Notes: a model not told the origin generated them from the letters alone. 64,000 nt of DNA from Tissierellales bacterium (GCA_030146705.1 JASLBE010000062.1:22914-86913), one strand, 5' to 3'; numbered from the stretch's first letter, positions 25,892 through 37,377 are shown. Numbers and translations are program-made.

Positions 25892-27262
25892 ATGTTTCAA
25901 AAATTAACAAACTTTTTTGTATCCTTGGTACAAAAATATTTACCAGATGCATTTTTATTTGCTATATTCTTGACTATAGCAACCCTGATTTTAGGGGTAG
26001 TATTTACAGGCCAAACACCATTAGCAATGATAGAACATTGGGGAAATGGAGTTTGGGAACTTTTAGCCTTTTCAATGCAAATGACCCTAGTATTAGTTAC
26101 AGGTCATGCCTTGGCAAGTTCCAACCTAATAAAAAAAGGGCTTAAGAATATGACCAAGCCGGTCAATACTCCTGAACAAGCCATATTTTGGGTGTCACTA
26201 GTTTCAGCAATAGCTTGTTGGTTAAACTGGGGATTTGGACTTGTAATAGGAGCCCTATATGCTAGGGAAATAGCAAAGAAAGTAAAAAATGTAGACTACA
26301 GACTTTTAATCGCAGCAGCTTATTCAGGTTTCGTAGTTTGGCATGCAGGTATATCAGCATCTATTCCTTTAACTCTTGCTTCAAAGGATATAGACCTAGG
26401 ATTACAAACAGCAGGTGCTGTTACTAACCATATACCAACAACACAAACAATATTTTCACCAGTAAATTTAATAATTTCATTTGTAGTAATCCTAACTCTA
26501 CCACTTTTAAACAGGGCTATGCACCCAAAGGCAGGCTTAGAAGTAACAGTTGACCCAGCCCTACTAGAAGAGCCAGAAGTGGATGAGGCCTTATTAAGGA
26601 ATGATACACCAGCAGATAAGATAGAAAACAGTAAATTAATCAGTTTTATAATATTTTTAATTGGACTTATTTATTTAATTGGACATTTTATGAAAAATGG
26701 ATTCGACCTAAACTTAAACATAGTAAACCTTATATTCTTGACCTTTGGTATCTTACTTCACCAAACACCAAGAAACTATGTTTATGCTGTAACAGAAGCT
26801 ACAAAGGGAGCGGCAGGAATAATCTTACAATTCCCATTCTATGCAGGAATAATGGGAATGATGACAGGAACTAACCCTGAAACAGGAGCCAACCTAGCTA
26901 AGATGATTTCTGAATGGTTTGTAAGTGTATCTACACCAAAATCTTTCCCAGTATTTACTTTCTGGGCAGCAGGAATTGTAAACTTCTTTGTTCCTTCAGG
27001 AGGAGGACAATGGGCAGTTCAGGCACCAATTATGATGCCAGCAGGAAAGGCCCTAGGAGTTTCTCCAGCCCTAACAGGTATATCTATAGCTTGGGGAGAT
27101 GCTTGGACTAATATGATCCAACCATTCTGGGCCCTACCAGCATTAGGTATAGCGGGACTTGGAGCAAGAGATATTATGGGCTTTTGTTTGATGGTATTAA
27201 TATACACAGGTATATTTATATCCCTTGCCTTATATTTCTTGCCAGCAATATTTATGATGTAA
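25892..27262 (+). CDS. atoE: AtoE-family short-chain fatty acid transporter
   Basis: A 456-residue membrane carrier of the AtoE family, related to DcuC-type carriers, with about 11 hydrophobic segments. Recognisable regions are 'KYLPDAFLFAIFLTI' near 15-29, 'NWGFGLVIGALYAREIAKK' near 112-130, 'VPSGGGQWAVQAP' near 370-382 and 'WGDAWTNMIQPFWALPALG' near 399-417. GGAGGG precedes the ATG. The family takes up or exports acetoacetate, butyrate and similar acids. Its place directly after thl-atoDA agrees with that. The gene ends in its own terminator at 27306-27337. Confidence 0.9.
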   Translation: MFQKLTNFFVSLVQKYLPDAFLFAIFLTIATLILGVVFTGQTPLAMIEHWGNGVWELLAFSMQMTLVLVTGHALASSNLIKKGLKNMTKPVNTPEQAIFWVSLVSAIACWLNWGFGLVIGALYAREIAKKVKNVDYRLLIAAAYSGFVVWHAGISASIPLTLASKDIDLGLQTAGAVTNHIPTTQTIFSPVNLIISFVVILTLPLLNRAMHPKAGLEVTVDPALLEEPEVDEALLRNDTPADKIENSKLISFIIFLIGLIYLIGHFMKNGFDLNLNIVNLIFLTFGILLHQTPRNYVYAVTEATKGAAGIILQFPFYAGIMGMMTGTNPETGANLAKMISEWFVSVSTPKSFPVFTFWAAGIVNFFVPSGGGQWAVQAPIMMPAGKALGVSPALTGISIAWGDAWTNMIQPFWALPALGIAGLGARDIMGFCLMVLIYTGIFISLALYFLPAIFMM

Positions 27263-27305
27263 GACAGTTTTATTAAAAAAATAGTGAGAGAGATTTTAAG
27301 ATAAT

Positions 27306-27337
27306 AAGGGTATAGGTCCTCCTATACCTTTATTTTT
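27306..27337 (+). terminator. terminator after atoE
   Basis: AAGG(G)TATAGG pairs with CCTATACCTT around TCCT, with one bulged G, then TATTTTTAT. Confidence 0.8.
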
Positions 27338-27412
27338 ATATAAAATCACTAAAAAATCTAAATACTTAATAAAAAACCAAGATTACCGATTATATTATTG
27401 TAAATACAGTAG

Positions 27413-27418
27413 TATAAT
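27413..27418 (+). promoter_or_regulatory. possible -10 element of the ATP synthase operon
   Basis: TATAAT about 90 bases before the first atp gene. No convincing -35 is present (TTATAT at 27390-27395 with a 17-base spacer is weak). Confidence 0.35.
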
Positions 27419-27508
27419 TACTCTTAGGTGTTTGCAAAGTCAGAATATCTTCTATATAATATTAATTAAATGACAATAGATATTAGTATTCTAAATTGGA
27501 GTGGAAAT

Positions 27509-27727
27509 ATGAAAAAAAATAAAGGAAACACTTTAAAGTACCTAAGTTTAATAACTCAAGTTGGATTATCATCAATTACACCCTTATTAATGGGAGTTTA
27601 CATTGGAAATCTAATAGATAAAAAAATAGGGAAACAAGGTGTTTTTTCGATTATTTTACTTATCTTAGGTGCTATGACAGGAATTTATAATATTTATAAA
27701 TTAGCTGGACCAAAGAAAAAGGAGTAG
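27509..27727 (+). CDS. AtpZ/AtpI-like small membrane protein of the ATP synthase operon
   Basis: A 72-residue protein with two hydrophobic segments (about residues 11-35 and 44-62) and a basic C-terminus (GPKKKE). It fits the AtpZ/ATPase_gene1 family, small proteins encoded ahead of atpI in many Firmicutes and linked to Mg2+ transport or rotor assembly. I chose the ATG at 27509, since GGAGTGG is 4-7 bases upstream. An in-frame ATG at 27470 would add 13 residues but lacks a ribosome site. It is followed 2 bases later by the next membrane gene. Confidence 0.8.
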   Translation: MKKNKGNTLKYLSLITQVGLSSITPLLMGVYIGNLIDKKIGKQGVFSIILLILGAMTGIYNIYKLAGPKKKE

Positions 27728-27729
27728 CT

Positions 27730-28131
27730 ATGAATAATGATTTAATAAGGGGAATATTCAGAAAAGTGTTACTTTGGAGTATCCCAGTTTTAATTTTAAT
27801 AATTTTCCTAACTAAAGATATTAAAGCCGGTATTTTAGGGTATATATTTGGAGTGTTAATATCTTCACTTAACTTCTTACTACTTAAAAAAAGTGTTGAA
27901 AAATCAGTTAGGCTAAGCCCTAGTAATGCATCAAGATATGCAACTGGTCAATACTTTATAAGGATGCTTATATTTTTTGTGGCCCTTACAATAGGTGCCA
28001 TTGCAGATTATTTAAACTTCTTAGGAGTGGTAGTAGGTGTTTTGATGATAAAAGCTGTAATCCTTATATCAAATATTATAGATAGTATTTATGGAAGAAA
28101 AAGGATTAAAAAGAGAGGAGGGGAAAGATGA
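27730..28131 (+). CDS. atpI: ATP synthase subunit I-like protein
   Basis: A 133-residue membrane protein with four hydrophobic segments (about 13-31, 36-55, 76-95 and 98-118) and a basic tail. The size, topology and position before atpB match AtpI/UncI. AtpI proteins help assemble the c ring in some bacteria. The gene starts 2 bases after its neighbour and overlaps atpB by 4 bases (ATGA). Confidence 0.8.
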   Translation: MNNDLIRGIFRKVLLWSIPVLILIIFLTKDIKAGILGYIFGVLISSLNFLLLKKSVEKSVRLSPSNASRYATGQYFIRMLIFFVALTIGAIADYLNFLGVVVGVLMIKAVILISNIIDSIYGRKRIKKRGGER

Positions 28132-28904
28132 GTATAAAATTTATATTGTCCTTAGTTGTAATAATTGCAGCAGGCTACTATATGGTAAAGGATGTTAAAC
28201 TAGCAGTACTTACCTTAGGTTTAGCTGTCTTAGGAGCATTAATTACAAAGGGTGGGGCTTTATTTGAAAGCTACCTCTCACCAACAATTTTTAATACTGT
28301 TGTAATAGCACTTGGTCTAATAGCCTTTGCTGTTTATTTTAATGGTAAGTTAAAGGAACAGAAAGTAGATGAAACACCGTCTATATTAATTACATTAGTA
28401 GAGTTTTTCACAGAGGCAGTAAATGGACTTGTAGAATCTACTATGGGTAAGAATAATATGATGTTTGCTCCTTATATATTTACCCTATTTATATTTTTAA
28501 TAGTGTCAAATATAGCAGGAGTAATTGGGGTATCATCACCAACATCTAATTATTCTGTAACTTTATCTCTAGCATTAATAACCTTTGTTACGACACAGTA
28601 TTTTGGAATCAAAACTGCGGGAATAGGAGGATATTTAAAAGGGTTTTTTGCACCAATTCCACTATTGGCACCACTTAATATAATAGGGGAGCTAGCAAAC
28701 CCAGTGTCACTTTCTTTCCGTTTGTTTGGTAATGTTCTTAGTGGTGGTTTGATAATGGCCTTAATAGCCAGTGCTTTTGGTACTTTAACAGCAGCCTTAG
28801 CACCAGCCTTAAATATTTACTTTGACTTATTCTCAGGAATATTACAGGCCTTTATATTTACAATGTTGACTATGGTTTTCATAGCAGGATCAATCAATGA
28901 CTAG
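28128..28904 (+). CDS. atpB: ATP synthase F0 subunit a
   Basis: The 258-residue stator subunit that forms the ion half-channels against the c ring. The essential Arg lies in 'NPVSLSFRLFGNVLSGG' near residue 197. 'YIFTLFIFLIVSNIAGV' and 'LNIIGELANP' precede it. Six or seven hydrophobic segments are present, the first two being N-terminal additions that vary in the family. It starts at ATGA overlapping atpI. Confidence 0.95.
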   Translation: MSIKFILSLVVIIAAGYYMVKDVKLAVLTLGLAVLGALITKGGALFESYLSPTIFNTVVIALGLIAFAVYFNGKLKEQKVDETPSILITLVEFFTEAVNGLVESTMGKNNMMFAPYIFTLFIFLIVSNIAGVIGVSSPTSNYSVTLSLALITFVTTQYFGIKTAGIGGYLKGFFAPIPLLAPLNIIGELANPVSLSFRLFGNVLSGGLIMALIASAFGTLTAALAPALNIYFDLFSGILQAFIFTMLTMVFIAGSIND

Positions 28905-28929
28905 GAAAGTAGTAAAATTTAAAATTTAA

Positions 28930-29223
<294 letters not shown>

Positions 29224-29269
29224 TTCTTAGTTGATTAATGACTCAATATATTAGAAGGAGGGTTGTATT

Positions 29270-29785
29270 ATGCTAGATATTGTAGTTGAGGTTATACCTA
29301 ATTTGCCGGAAATGATTGTAGTATGGATTACAATATTCTTTCTTTTTCGTTTATTAAGTAAGTTATTATATGAACCTGTAAACAAATTTATAAACAATAG
29401 ACAAGAAAAAATAATGTCTAACTTAAATGAGGCTAAGGAAGCCAATGAGGCTGCAGCCAAGCTAAAGTTAGAGTATGAATCTAGGATTGCTGAAGCTAGG
29501 GAAGAAAGTCAAAAAATATTAGCAGAGGCCAGGACTAGGGGAGAAGAGCTTAAAAACGATATCTTGGCTGATGCTAAGGAGGAAGCTGAGAACTTAAAGG
29601 CAAGGGCTAGAAAAGATATTGAAAGAGAACAAGCAGCTGCTTTTGACTCTATTAAGTCTGAAACAGGAAATATGGCTATTTTAATTGCTTCAAAAATAAT
29701 GGAAAAAGAGATGAATTTAGAAAACCAAGAGCAATTAGTTGATAAATTTATTGAAGAAGTGGGTAGTATGCCATGGCAGAATTAA
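29270..29785 (+). CDS. atpF: ATP synthase F0 subunit b
   Basis: The 171-residue peripheral-stalk subunit. One membrane helix is at about 14-34 (MIVVWITIFFLFRLLSKLL), followed by a long charged coiled coil from about 45 to 150, rich in Ala, Glu, Lys and Arg. GGAGGG precedes the ATG. The end overlaps atpH by 13 bases. Homodimer formation is expected, since no b' gene is present. Confidence 0.95.
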   Translation: MLDIVVEVIPNLPEMIVVWITIFFLFRLLSKLLYEPVNKFINNRQEKIMSNLNEAKEANEAAAKLKLEYESRIAEAREESQKILAEARTRGEELKNDILADAKEEAENLKARARKDIEREQAAAFDSIKSETGNMAILIASKIMEKEMNLENQEQLVDKFIEEVGSMPWQN

Positions 29786-30315
29786 TAGGAAAAAGATACG
29801 CGGATGCTTTATTTGAAGCTGGAAGCGACTTAAATAAAATTGAAGACTTTTATGGGGAGTTAGAAATTCTCGAATCTGCTTTTACTAGTGAGGAGAAACT
29901 AATTCAAATCCTTAGTCATCCTAAGATTAAAAAGCAGGAAAAAAAGGATTTAGTAGACAAGATATTTAAGGAAAGTGTATCCCAGGAGATACTAAATTTT
30001 CTTTACATCCTAATAGATAAAAATAGGGAAAGTAATATCTTAGACATTATAGGTATTTACAGAGACTTATACTATAATTATAAGGGGATTTTAAGAGTTC
30101 TAGCTATTACAGCTATGCCTATGAAGGAAGCTAGTAGAGAAAGGCTGGCAAGTGTACTAGAAGAAAAATTAAATAAGAAAATTTTAATTAGAAATAAGGT
30201 TGATGAAGATATTATAGGCGGAATAAGACTTGAAATAGAAGGAAAACTTATAGATGGTACAATTAAAGGTAAGTTGGAAGCTATGGCAAGGACTTTTAAA
30301 GCTGCTACAAACTAG
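29773..30315 (+). CDS. atpH: ATP synthase F1 subunit delta
   Basis: The 180-residue subunit linking the stalk to the catalytic head. 'GKRYADALFEA' near residues 6-16 is the family N-terminus, and 'DEDIIGGIRLEIEGKLIDGTIKGKL' near 143-167 is the conserved C-terminal segment. It overlaps atpF by 13 bases and is followed by atpA after an AAGGAG site. Confidence 0.94.
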   Translation: MAELIGKRYADALFEAGSDLNKIEDFYGELEILESAFTSEEKLIQILSHPKIKKQEKKDLVDKIFKESVSQEILNFLYILIDKNRESNILDIIGIYRDLYYNYKGILRVLAITAMPMKEASRERLASVLEEKLNKKILIRNKVDEDIIGGIRLEIEGKLIDGTIKGKLEAMARTFKAATN

Positions 30316-30333
30316 AAGGAGCGAGGTGATTAA

Positions 30334-31839
30334 ATGGCAGCGTTAAGGCCAGAAGAGATTAGTTCCATTATAAAGGAACAAATTAAAAGATATGACCAAA
30401 GTTTAGATTTAGTAGATACAGGTACAGTTATCCAAGTTGGTGACGGGATCTCTAGAATCCATGGCTTAGAAGGTTGTATGGCTGGAGAGCTAATTGAGTT
30501 TCCAGGAGAAGTTTACGGAATGGCTCTTAACTTAGAAGAAGGCAATATAGGTTGTGTACTTTTAGGTTCAGATAAGGAAATAAAAGAGGGAGACACTGTA
30601 AAGAGAACAGGAAGGATTGTTGAGGTTCCTGTTGGAGATGTAATGATTGGTAGGGTAGTTAATGCCTTAGGACAAGCCATTGATGGCAAGGGGGAAATTA
30701 AGGCTGAGAAGTTTAGTCCTATTGAAAAAATAGCCCCAGGTGTTATTGAAAGGCAAAGTGTTTTCCAACCAATTCAAACGGGAATTAAGGCCATAGACTC
30801 AATTATACCGATTGGTAGGGGCCAAAGGGAGTTAATTATAGGTGATAGGCAGACTGGTAAGACAGCTATTGCTATTGATACTATAATAAACCAAAAAGAG
30901 GAAGATGTAATTTGTATTTATGTAGCCATAGGACAAAAGAGGTCAACGGTTGCCCAAATTGTTGATACTTTAGAAAGAAGAGGAGCAATGGACTATACTA
31001 TAGTAGTTTCTGCTACTGCAGGAGAACTTGCACCACTTCAATATATAGCGCCATATGCAGGTGTTTCAATGGCAGAAGAGTTTATGGACCAAGGTAAGGA
31101 TGTTTTAATAGTTTATGATGACTTGTCTAAGCATGCTGTTGCCTATAGGGCCATGTCCTTACTATTAAGAAGACCACCAGGAAGAGAGGCCTTTCCAGGA
31201 GATGTATTCTATTTACACTCTAGACTTTTAGAAAGGGCCGCAAAACTTTCTGATAAAAATGGTGGGGGAAGTATTACAGCCCTTCCAATAATTGAAACAC
31301 AAGCAGGAGATATTTCTGCCTATATACCGACTAATGTTATTTCTATAACTGATGGTCAAATATTCTTAGAAACTGACTTGTTCTTTGCGGGACAAAGACC
31401 AGCTATAAACTCTGGACTTTCAGTATCTAGGGTAGGTGGAGATGCTCAAAACAAGGCCATGAAAAAAGTATCTAAGAGTATAAAATTAGAGCTTGCACAG
31501 TATAGAGAGTTAGCATCTTTTGCACAGTTTGGATCTGAGTTAGATGAGAGCACTAAGAGGACTCTAGACCAAGGTGTTAGGATTTTAGAAGTTCTAAAAC
31601 AACCACAATATAGCCCAGTTCCAGTGGAGCAACAAGTTGTAATATTATATTCTGTAATGAATGGATACCTATCTGATGTTCCAGTGGAAAGAATTAAAGA
31701 CTTTGAACAAGAGTTTATGCTTTATATAGATAACAACCATAAGGAAATTTTTGAAGAGATTAAAGAAACAGCTGATTTAACTGATGAAACAATAGAGAAA
31801 ATAAAGAAAGCTATAGAAGAGTTTAAGAAAAGTTTTTAA
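30334..31839 (+). CDS. atpA: ATP synthase F1 subunit alpha
   Basis: The 501-residue non-catalytic nucleotide-binding subunit. Walker A '[10 protein letters not shown]' is near 169-178. '[40 protein letters not shown]' spans the conserved region near 270-308 with the Arg finger, and the '[13 protein letters not shown]' signature is near 360. The N-terminal '[17 protein letters not shown]' is typical. Full length. Confidence 0.97.
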   Translation: MAALRPEEISSIIKEQIKRYDQSLDLVDTGTVIQVGDGISRIHGLEGCMAGELIEFPGEVYGMALNLEEGNIGCVLLGSDKEIKEGDTVKRTGRIVEVPVGDVMIGRVVNALGQAIDGKGEIKAEKFSPIEKIAPGVIERQSVFQPIQTGIKAIDSIIPIGRGQRELIIGDRQTGKTAIAIDTIINQKEEDVICIYVAIGQKRSTVAQIVDTLERRGAMDYTIVVSATAGELAPLQYIAPYAGVSMAEEFMDQGKDVLIVYDDLSKHAVAYRAMSLLLRRPPGREAFPGDVFYLHSRLLERAAKLSDKNGGGSITALPIIETQAGDISAYIPTNVISITDGQIFLETDLFFAGQRPAINSGLSVSRVGGDAQNKAMKKVSKSIKLELAQYRELASFAQFGSELDESTKRTLDQGVRILEVLKQPQYSPVPVEQQVVILYSVMNGYLSDVPVERIKDFEQEFMLYIDNNHKEIFEEIKETADLTDETIEKIKKAIEEFKKSF

Positions 31840-31867
31840 ATTTTATTAGCTGTCTGGGGGTGTAAAT

Positions 31868-32731
31868 GTGGGAAGATCGATGCAGGAAATTAGTAGACGT
31901 ATTCGTGGAGTAAGTAGTACCATGCAGATTACCAGAGCTATGGAAATGGTTTCCTCTGTAAAACTTAGAAGATCTAGAGAAAAACTAGAAACAACCAGAC
32001 CCTATTATGAAACTGTTCTTGAAAATATACAAAATGTATTGGGAACTGTAAAAGGTGTTAGGCACCCCCTACTTGAAGAAAGGGAGGTTAAAAACACCCT
32101 TTATATAGTTTTAACTTCAGATAGGGGCTTGGCTGGTGGATATAATTCTAATGTGAATAAGCTGGCTATTGAAGAAGCAGGAAAGTCTAAGGGAAATCCT
32201 AAGTTTATAACTGTTGGACTTAAGGCTTATGACCATTTTAGGAAAAAAAATGATATAGTAAAGCACTTCTTAGGCATAAGTGAGGAGCCTGAGTTTAGTG
32301 ATGCTGTTGAAATTGCCAATATTGCACTTGATTTATATAAAAAAGGTGAAGTTGATGAGGTAAAAATTATCTATACTAAATTTGAAAGTATGATTAAACA
32401 AACAGCTAAATCCTTAAGAGTTTTACCAGCAGTCAAGGTATATGATGATATGGAAAAAGATAGGGAAGCCAAAGTGCTAATGGAGTTTGAACCAAGTGCA
32501 GAAAGTGTACTTGATTTTCTAATTCCAATGTATTTGGAAAGTACAATTTATGGTGCCTTAATAGAGGCATCTGTTAGTGAGCAGGGTGCTAGGCAAGTAG
32601 CTATGGAATCTGCTACGGACAATGCGGAAGAAATAATTGAAGACTTAGAGTTAACATACAATAGAGCTAGACAGGAAGCTATTACTATGGAAATATCTGA
32701 AATAGTTTCTGGTGCAGAGGCTTTGAAATAA
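31868..32731 (+). CDS. atpG: ATP synthase F1 subunit gamma
   Basis: The 287-residue central-stalk subunit. The N-terminal helix 'RRIRGVSSTMQITRAMEMVSSVK' (about 10-32) and the C-terminal helix 'YNRARQEAITMEISEIVSGAEAL' (about 264-286) form the rotating coiled coil. 'TSDRGLAGGYN' near 78-88 is conserved. The start is GTG at 31868 behind GGGGGTG; the ATG two bases earlier is in another frame. Confidence 0.96.
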   Translation: MGRSMQEISRRIRGVSSTMQITRAMEMVSSVKLRRSREKLETTRPYYETVLENIQNVLGTVKGVRHPLLEEREVKNTLYIVLTSDRGLAGGYNSNVNKLAIEEAGKSKGNPKFITVGLKAYDHFRKKNDIVKHFLGISEEPEFSDAVEIANIALDLYKKGEVDEVKIIYTKFESMIKQTAKSLRVLPAVKVYDDMEKDREAKVLMEFEPSAESVLDFLIPMYLESTIYGALIEASVSEQGARQVAMESATDNAEEIIEDLELTYNRARQEAITMEISEIVSGAEALK

Positions 32732-32734
32732 TAG

Positions 32735-34156
<1,422 letters not shown>

Positions 34157-34159
34157 ATT

Positions 34160-34555
34160 ATGCTAGAACTGGAAATAGTAACTCCAGATAGGTTGTTTTA
34201 CTCTGGAGAAGTGGAGAAGGTTATTGCTAGGGGCTCTGAGGGAGACTTGGCAGTATTAAATAACCGTGCTCCTATAACAACGCCGTTGAAAATAGGTAGG
34301 GTAAGAATATTTGAAAATGGCAAGGAAAGGATAGCAGCTATTTCTGAAGGATATATGTCTGTTCTAGATAATAAGGTTACACTAGTAACCCATTCAGCTG
34401 AGTGGCCAGATGAAATAGATGTCAACCGTGCCAAAGAAGCCCTTAAGAGGGCTGAAACTAGGCTTAAAAATAAACCTGAGGGTTTAGATGTGGCCAGGGC
34501 AGAGCTTGCTCTTAAAAGGGCTGCCAATAGGTTGGATTTAAAAGACTTAAAATAA
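34160..34555 (+). CDS. atpC: ATP synthase F1 subunit epsilon
   Basis: The 131-residue inhibitory/central-stalk subunit. The beta-sandwich 'LEIVTPDRLFYSGEVEKVIARGSEGDLAVL' fills the N-terminal half, and two C-terminal helices (about 90-131) are rich in Ala, Arg, Lys and Glu. It starts 3 bases after atpD and is the last gene of the operon, closed by the terminator at 34562. Confidence 0.95.
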   Translation: MLELEIVTPDRLFYSGEVEKVIARGSEGDLAVLNNRAPITTPLKIGRVRIFENGKERIAAISEGYMSVLDNKVTLVTHSAEWPDEIDVNRAKEALKRAETRLKNKPEGLDVARAELALKRAANRLDLKDLK

Positions 34556-34561
34556 AAGACT

Positions 34562-34599
34562 AAAAGGTATCTACAATATAATTTGTAGGTACTTTTTTT
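34562..34599 (+). terminator. terminator of the ATP synthase operon
   Basis: AAAAGGTATCTACAA pairs with TTGTAGGTACTTTTT (two wobble pairs), followed by T-rich sequence. Confidence 0.85.
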
Positions 34600-34610
34600 A
34601 GGAGGAAAAG

Positions 34611-35786
34611 ATGAAGAAAAAATTTTATTTATTACTAACTATCTTGGTCTTGGTTCCCAATTTAGTTTTTGCCAAGGAATTGGATACTAGGATACTTAAG
34701 ACAGACAGGGAATATCTTAATAAGACTTATGAGTTTGCTAAGGGAAATAAGGCCCCTAAAATTAACCTAGATGACTTTACTTTTTTAAAACAGTCAGTCC
34801 AGGTTTTAGCAAGTGATGATGACTATCTTTGGGCAGTAGCTGGAAATGAAAAAGATGGCTATGCTAAGGTTTTATATAGGTCTTCAGACCTAGGAGAAAG
34901 CTATGAAAAAGTATATGTTTTTAAAAAGAGGATAGAAGGGATACATATAAGTCCCCAGGGGGTTATATTTGTTTCTATAAGCGATGGCAGGTGGGAAAAA
35001 AATGCAGGTTGTGAAATTTTTAGGTCAGACAACCAGGGAAAAAGCTTTAAAAGGGTTTTAAAGTTAAAGTCTGGGGCAGCTATTAATTGGAATTTTGCCA
35101 GTGATGAAGATGGTTATGTTTTTATATCTGAATATGGCTATAAGGAACTTCCAAATAATGCTAGGAGGATATATAGGTCAAAGGATTCTGGCCTTAGCTT
35201 TCAAATTGTCTATGAGCCCAAGGAGGTTTTTCATAGCCACAACCATGTAATCCAGATAGATAAAGACAACAAAAATATAATCTACCAGTCAGTTGGGGAT
35301 ATCCATAAGCAGGTCTTAGTATCCTATAATAGGGGAGACAGCTGGCAAAAGTTAATCCATGACATTAATCCAACTGCCCTGGTTCAAGTGGGGGATAAGA
35401 TGCTTTTTGGACTTGACAACCACCCAAGATCAGGGATTATGGCCTATGATAAAAAAACTAAGAAACTAGGCTACTCCTTTATGACTCCACCACCATACAA
35501 GGGGTCTATTTATGACATATTATATGAAGGAGATATATTATATGCAGGCCTAATGTCCTATAGTCAAAAGGACCACACTTGGCCAGGAACTATGTTTATA
35601 TCTAGGGACAGGGGTAAGAACTGGGAAAATGCTCTTATTTGGCCAAAAATAACAGAAAAATCTGGAATAGGTTTTTATAATATGGTAGCCAAGGATGGCT
35701 ATGGTTTTATTAACTGTATGCTACCTATGTATGTAAGGGGAGAACCAGGCCATTATACAGGAACTGTTAGGTTTAAACTTAAGTAG
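34611..35786 (+). CDS. secreted Asp-box (BNR-like) beta-propeller protein
   Basis: A 391-residue exported protein with a signal peptide (about 1-21, cut near VFAKE) and no further membrane helix. At least five Asp-box-like turns recur: 'SSDLGESYEKV', 'SDNQGKSFKRV', 'SKDSGLSFQIV', 'SYNRGDSWQKL' and 'SRDRGKNWENA'. They are spaced as in the blades of sialidase-like propellers. The overall fold suggests an extracellular binding or hydrolytic protein. I see no clear sialidase catalytic set, so no enzyme activity is assigned. AGGAGG precedes the ATG. It lies just after the ATP synthase terminator, with no promoter that I can pick out in the 11-base gap, so read-through expression is possible. Confidence 0.75.
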   Translation: MKKKFYLLLTILVLVPNLVFAKELDTRILKTDREYLNKTYEFAKGNKAPKINLDDFTFLKQSVQVLASDDDYLWAVAGNEKDGYAKVLYRSSDLGESYEKVYVFKKRIEGIHISPQGVIFVSISDGRWEKNAGCEIFRSDNQGKSFKRVLKLKSGAAINWNFASDEDGYVFISEYGYKELPNNARRIYRSKDSGLSFQIVYEPKEVFHSHNHVIQIDKDNKNIIYQSVGDIHKQVLVSYNRGDSWQKLIHDINPTALVQVGDKMLFGLDNHPRSGIMAYDKKTKKLGYSFMTPPPYKGSIYDILYEGDILYAGLMSYSQKDHTWPGTMFISRDRGKNWENALIWPKITEKSGIGFYNMVAKDGYGFINCMLPMYVRGEPGHYTGTVRFKLK

Positions 35787-35812
35787 GAAGAGCTTATTTT
35801 CCTACTTTTTTA
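35781..35812 (+). terminator. terminator overlapping the stop codon of the propeller gene
   Basis: AAGTAGGAA (35781-35789) pairs with TTCCTACTT (35799-35807), then T5. The TAG stop lies in the 5' arm. Confidence 0.85.
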
Positions 35813-36040
35813 TTTACAAATCATATTAAATCAGTATAATATTATAAGGAGATTAATTAAGTTTTCTTATATTACAGGTATATTACAAAAAAGCCTTAAA
35901 GATATAGAAATAAATAATGATTAATGATATAATTATAATGGTATAGATTTAATATTTAAAAATATAATTAGAATACTTAGAATATACTTGAATTTTACTT
36001 GCAATATATAGATTAGCATAAATTTTGGGAGGAGATTTTT

Positions 36041-37297
36041 TTGGATAAATTAATGGTTGAAAAGAGTTTACCATTAAAGGGAAACGTTAGAGTATCTGGG
36101 GCTAAAAATTCAGCGCTTCCTATACTGGCAGCATCATTACTTGGGACTGAGGATATTATATTAGAGGATGTACCAGCACTGAAAGATGTGGGGGTTATGT
36201 GCCAAGTATTGGAATCCCTTGGTGCTAAAGTAGAGAAACTTGGAAAGAATACAATAAAAATAAATTCAAAAGATATAAACAACTATGAAACAAAATATGA
36301 ACTTATGAGTAAAATGAGGGCATCCTTTTTGGTTATGGGTCCTTTACTTGGTAGGCTGGGTAAGACAAAGAACTCCCTACCTGGTGGATGTGCCATAGGT
36401 ACTAGGCCTATAGACCTTCACTTAAAGGGTTTTAAAATTCTAGGGGCAGAAATTGACTCAGACCATGGTAATATTGCAGCCTTTGCAGAAGAACTAGTTG
36501 GAGATAGGATTTATTTAGACTTCCCTTCTGTTGGGGCAACTGAAAATATTATGATGGCAGCTGTACTTGCCAAGGGAGAAACAACAATAGATAATGCGGC
36601 TATGGAACCGGAAATAGTAGACTTGGCTAACTTCTTAAACAAGCTAGGTGGAGATGTTAGGGGGGCTGGAACTTCTACTATTAGGATTAGAGGGGTTGAG
36701 AGGCTTACTGGTGGTAAGCACCGTATAATTCCAGATAGGATAGAGGCTGGTACCTTTATGGTTGCATCTGCAATTACAGGTGGGGATATAGTTGTTGAAA
36801 ATGTAATAACTAGCCATATTAAACCTGTTATAGCTAAATTGGAAGAGGCTGGTTGTGAGATAAGTGTAAACGCTGATAAGGTTAGGGTTAAAAGCAATGG
36901 TAGGTGTAAGGCTATTGATATAAAAACTATGCCGTATCCAGGATTTCCAACTGATATGCAGTCACAATTTATGGCTCTTATGAGTGTTTGTGAGGGGACT
37001 TCTGTTTGTATTGAAACTGTTTTTGAGAATAGGTTTATGCATGTTGATGAACTTAAGAGGATGGGGGCAGACATTAAGATAGATGGTAGGTCTGCAATTA
37101 TATACGGAGTGGATTCTTTAACTTCTGCACCTGTTAAGGCTACAGACTTAAGGGCTGGAGCTGCCTTGGTTCTTGCGGGACTTATTTCAGAAGGGGTTAC
37201 AGAGGTTTCAAATATTGAACATATTGATAGAGGGTATGAAAATATAGAAGATAAGCTGAAAAGTTTGGGAGCAAAAATTAAAAGAGTAAAGGCTTAG
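36041..37297 (+). CDS. murA: UDP-N-acetylglucosamine 1-carboxyvinyltransferase
   Basis: Transfers enolpyruvate from PEP to UDP-GlcNAc, the first committed step of peptidoglycan synthesis. The 418-residue two-domain barrel has 'SGAKNSALP' (Lys22 contacts PEP) and Cys117 in 'GGCAIGTRPIDLHLKG', the fosfomycin-reactive residue. 'PYPGFPTDMQSQFMAL' is near 302 and 'DLRAGAALVLAGL' near 371. The start is TTG at 36041, with GGGAGGAG about 6 bases upstream; the next in-frame ATG (36053) is too far. The 254 bases before it are A/T-rich and I see no confident promoter. A second murA copy may exist elsewhere. Confidence 0.94.
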   Translation: MDKLMVEKSLPLKGNVRVSGAKNSALPILAASLLGTEDIILEDVPALKDVGVMCQVLESLGAKVEKLGKNTIKINSKDINNYETKYELMSKMRASFLVMGPLLGRLGKTKNSLPGGCAIGTRPIDLHLKGFKILGAEIDSDHGNIAAFAEELVGDRIYLDFPSVGATENIMMAAVLAKGETTIDNAAMEPEIVDLANFLNKLGGDVRGAGTSTIRIRGVERLTGGKHRIIPDRIEAGTFMVASAITGGDIVVENVITSHIKPVIAKLEEAGCEISVNADKVRVKSNGRCKAIDIKTMPYPGFPTDMQSQFMALMSVCEGTSVCIETVFENRFMHVDELKRMGADIKIDGRSAIIYGVDSLTSAPVKATDLRAGAALVLAGLISEGVTEVSNIEHIDRGYENIEDKLKSLGAKIKRVKA

Positions 37298-37349
37298 TTT
37301 AAACGAATTAATTAAATTATGTAAAATTTTGAAAATTATAAAAAATCTC

Positions 37350-37377
37350 TTTACATAGTTAAAAAGAGTGATATAAT
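37350..37377 (+). promoter_or_regulatory. promoter of a short transcript between murA and mreB
   Basis: TTTACA (37350-37355), 16-base spacer, TATAAT (37372-37377). Transcription from it would meet the terminator at 37431-37469 after about 85 bases. Confidence 0.55.

Noticed and set aside
35813..36040. Several TATAAT-like runs upstream of murA as promoters
   Set aside because: The region is so A/T-rich that TATAAT recurs by chance, and none has a matching -35 at 16-18 bases.
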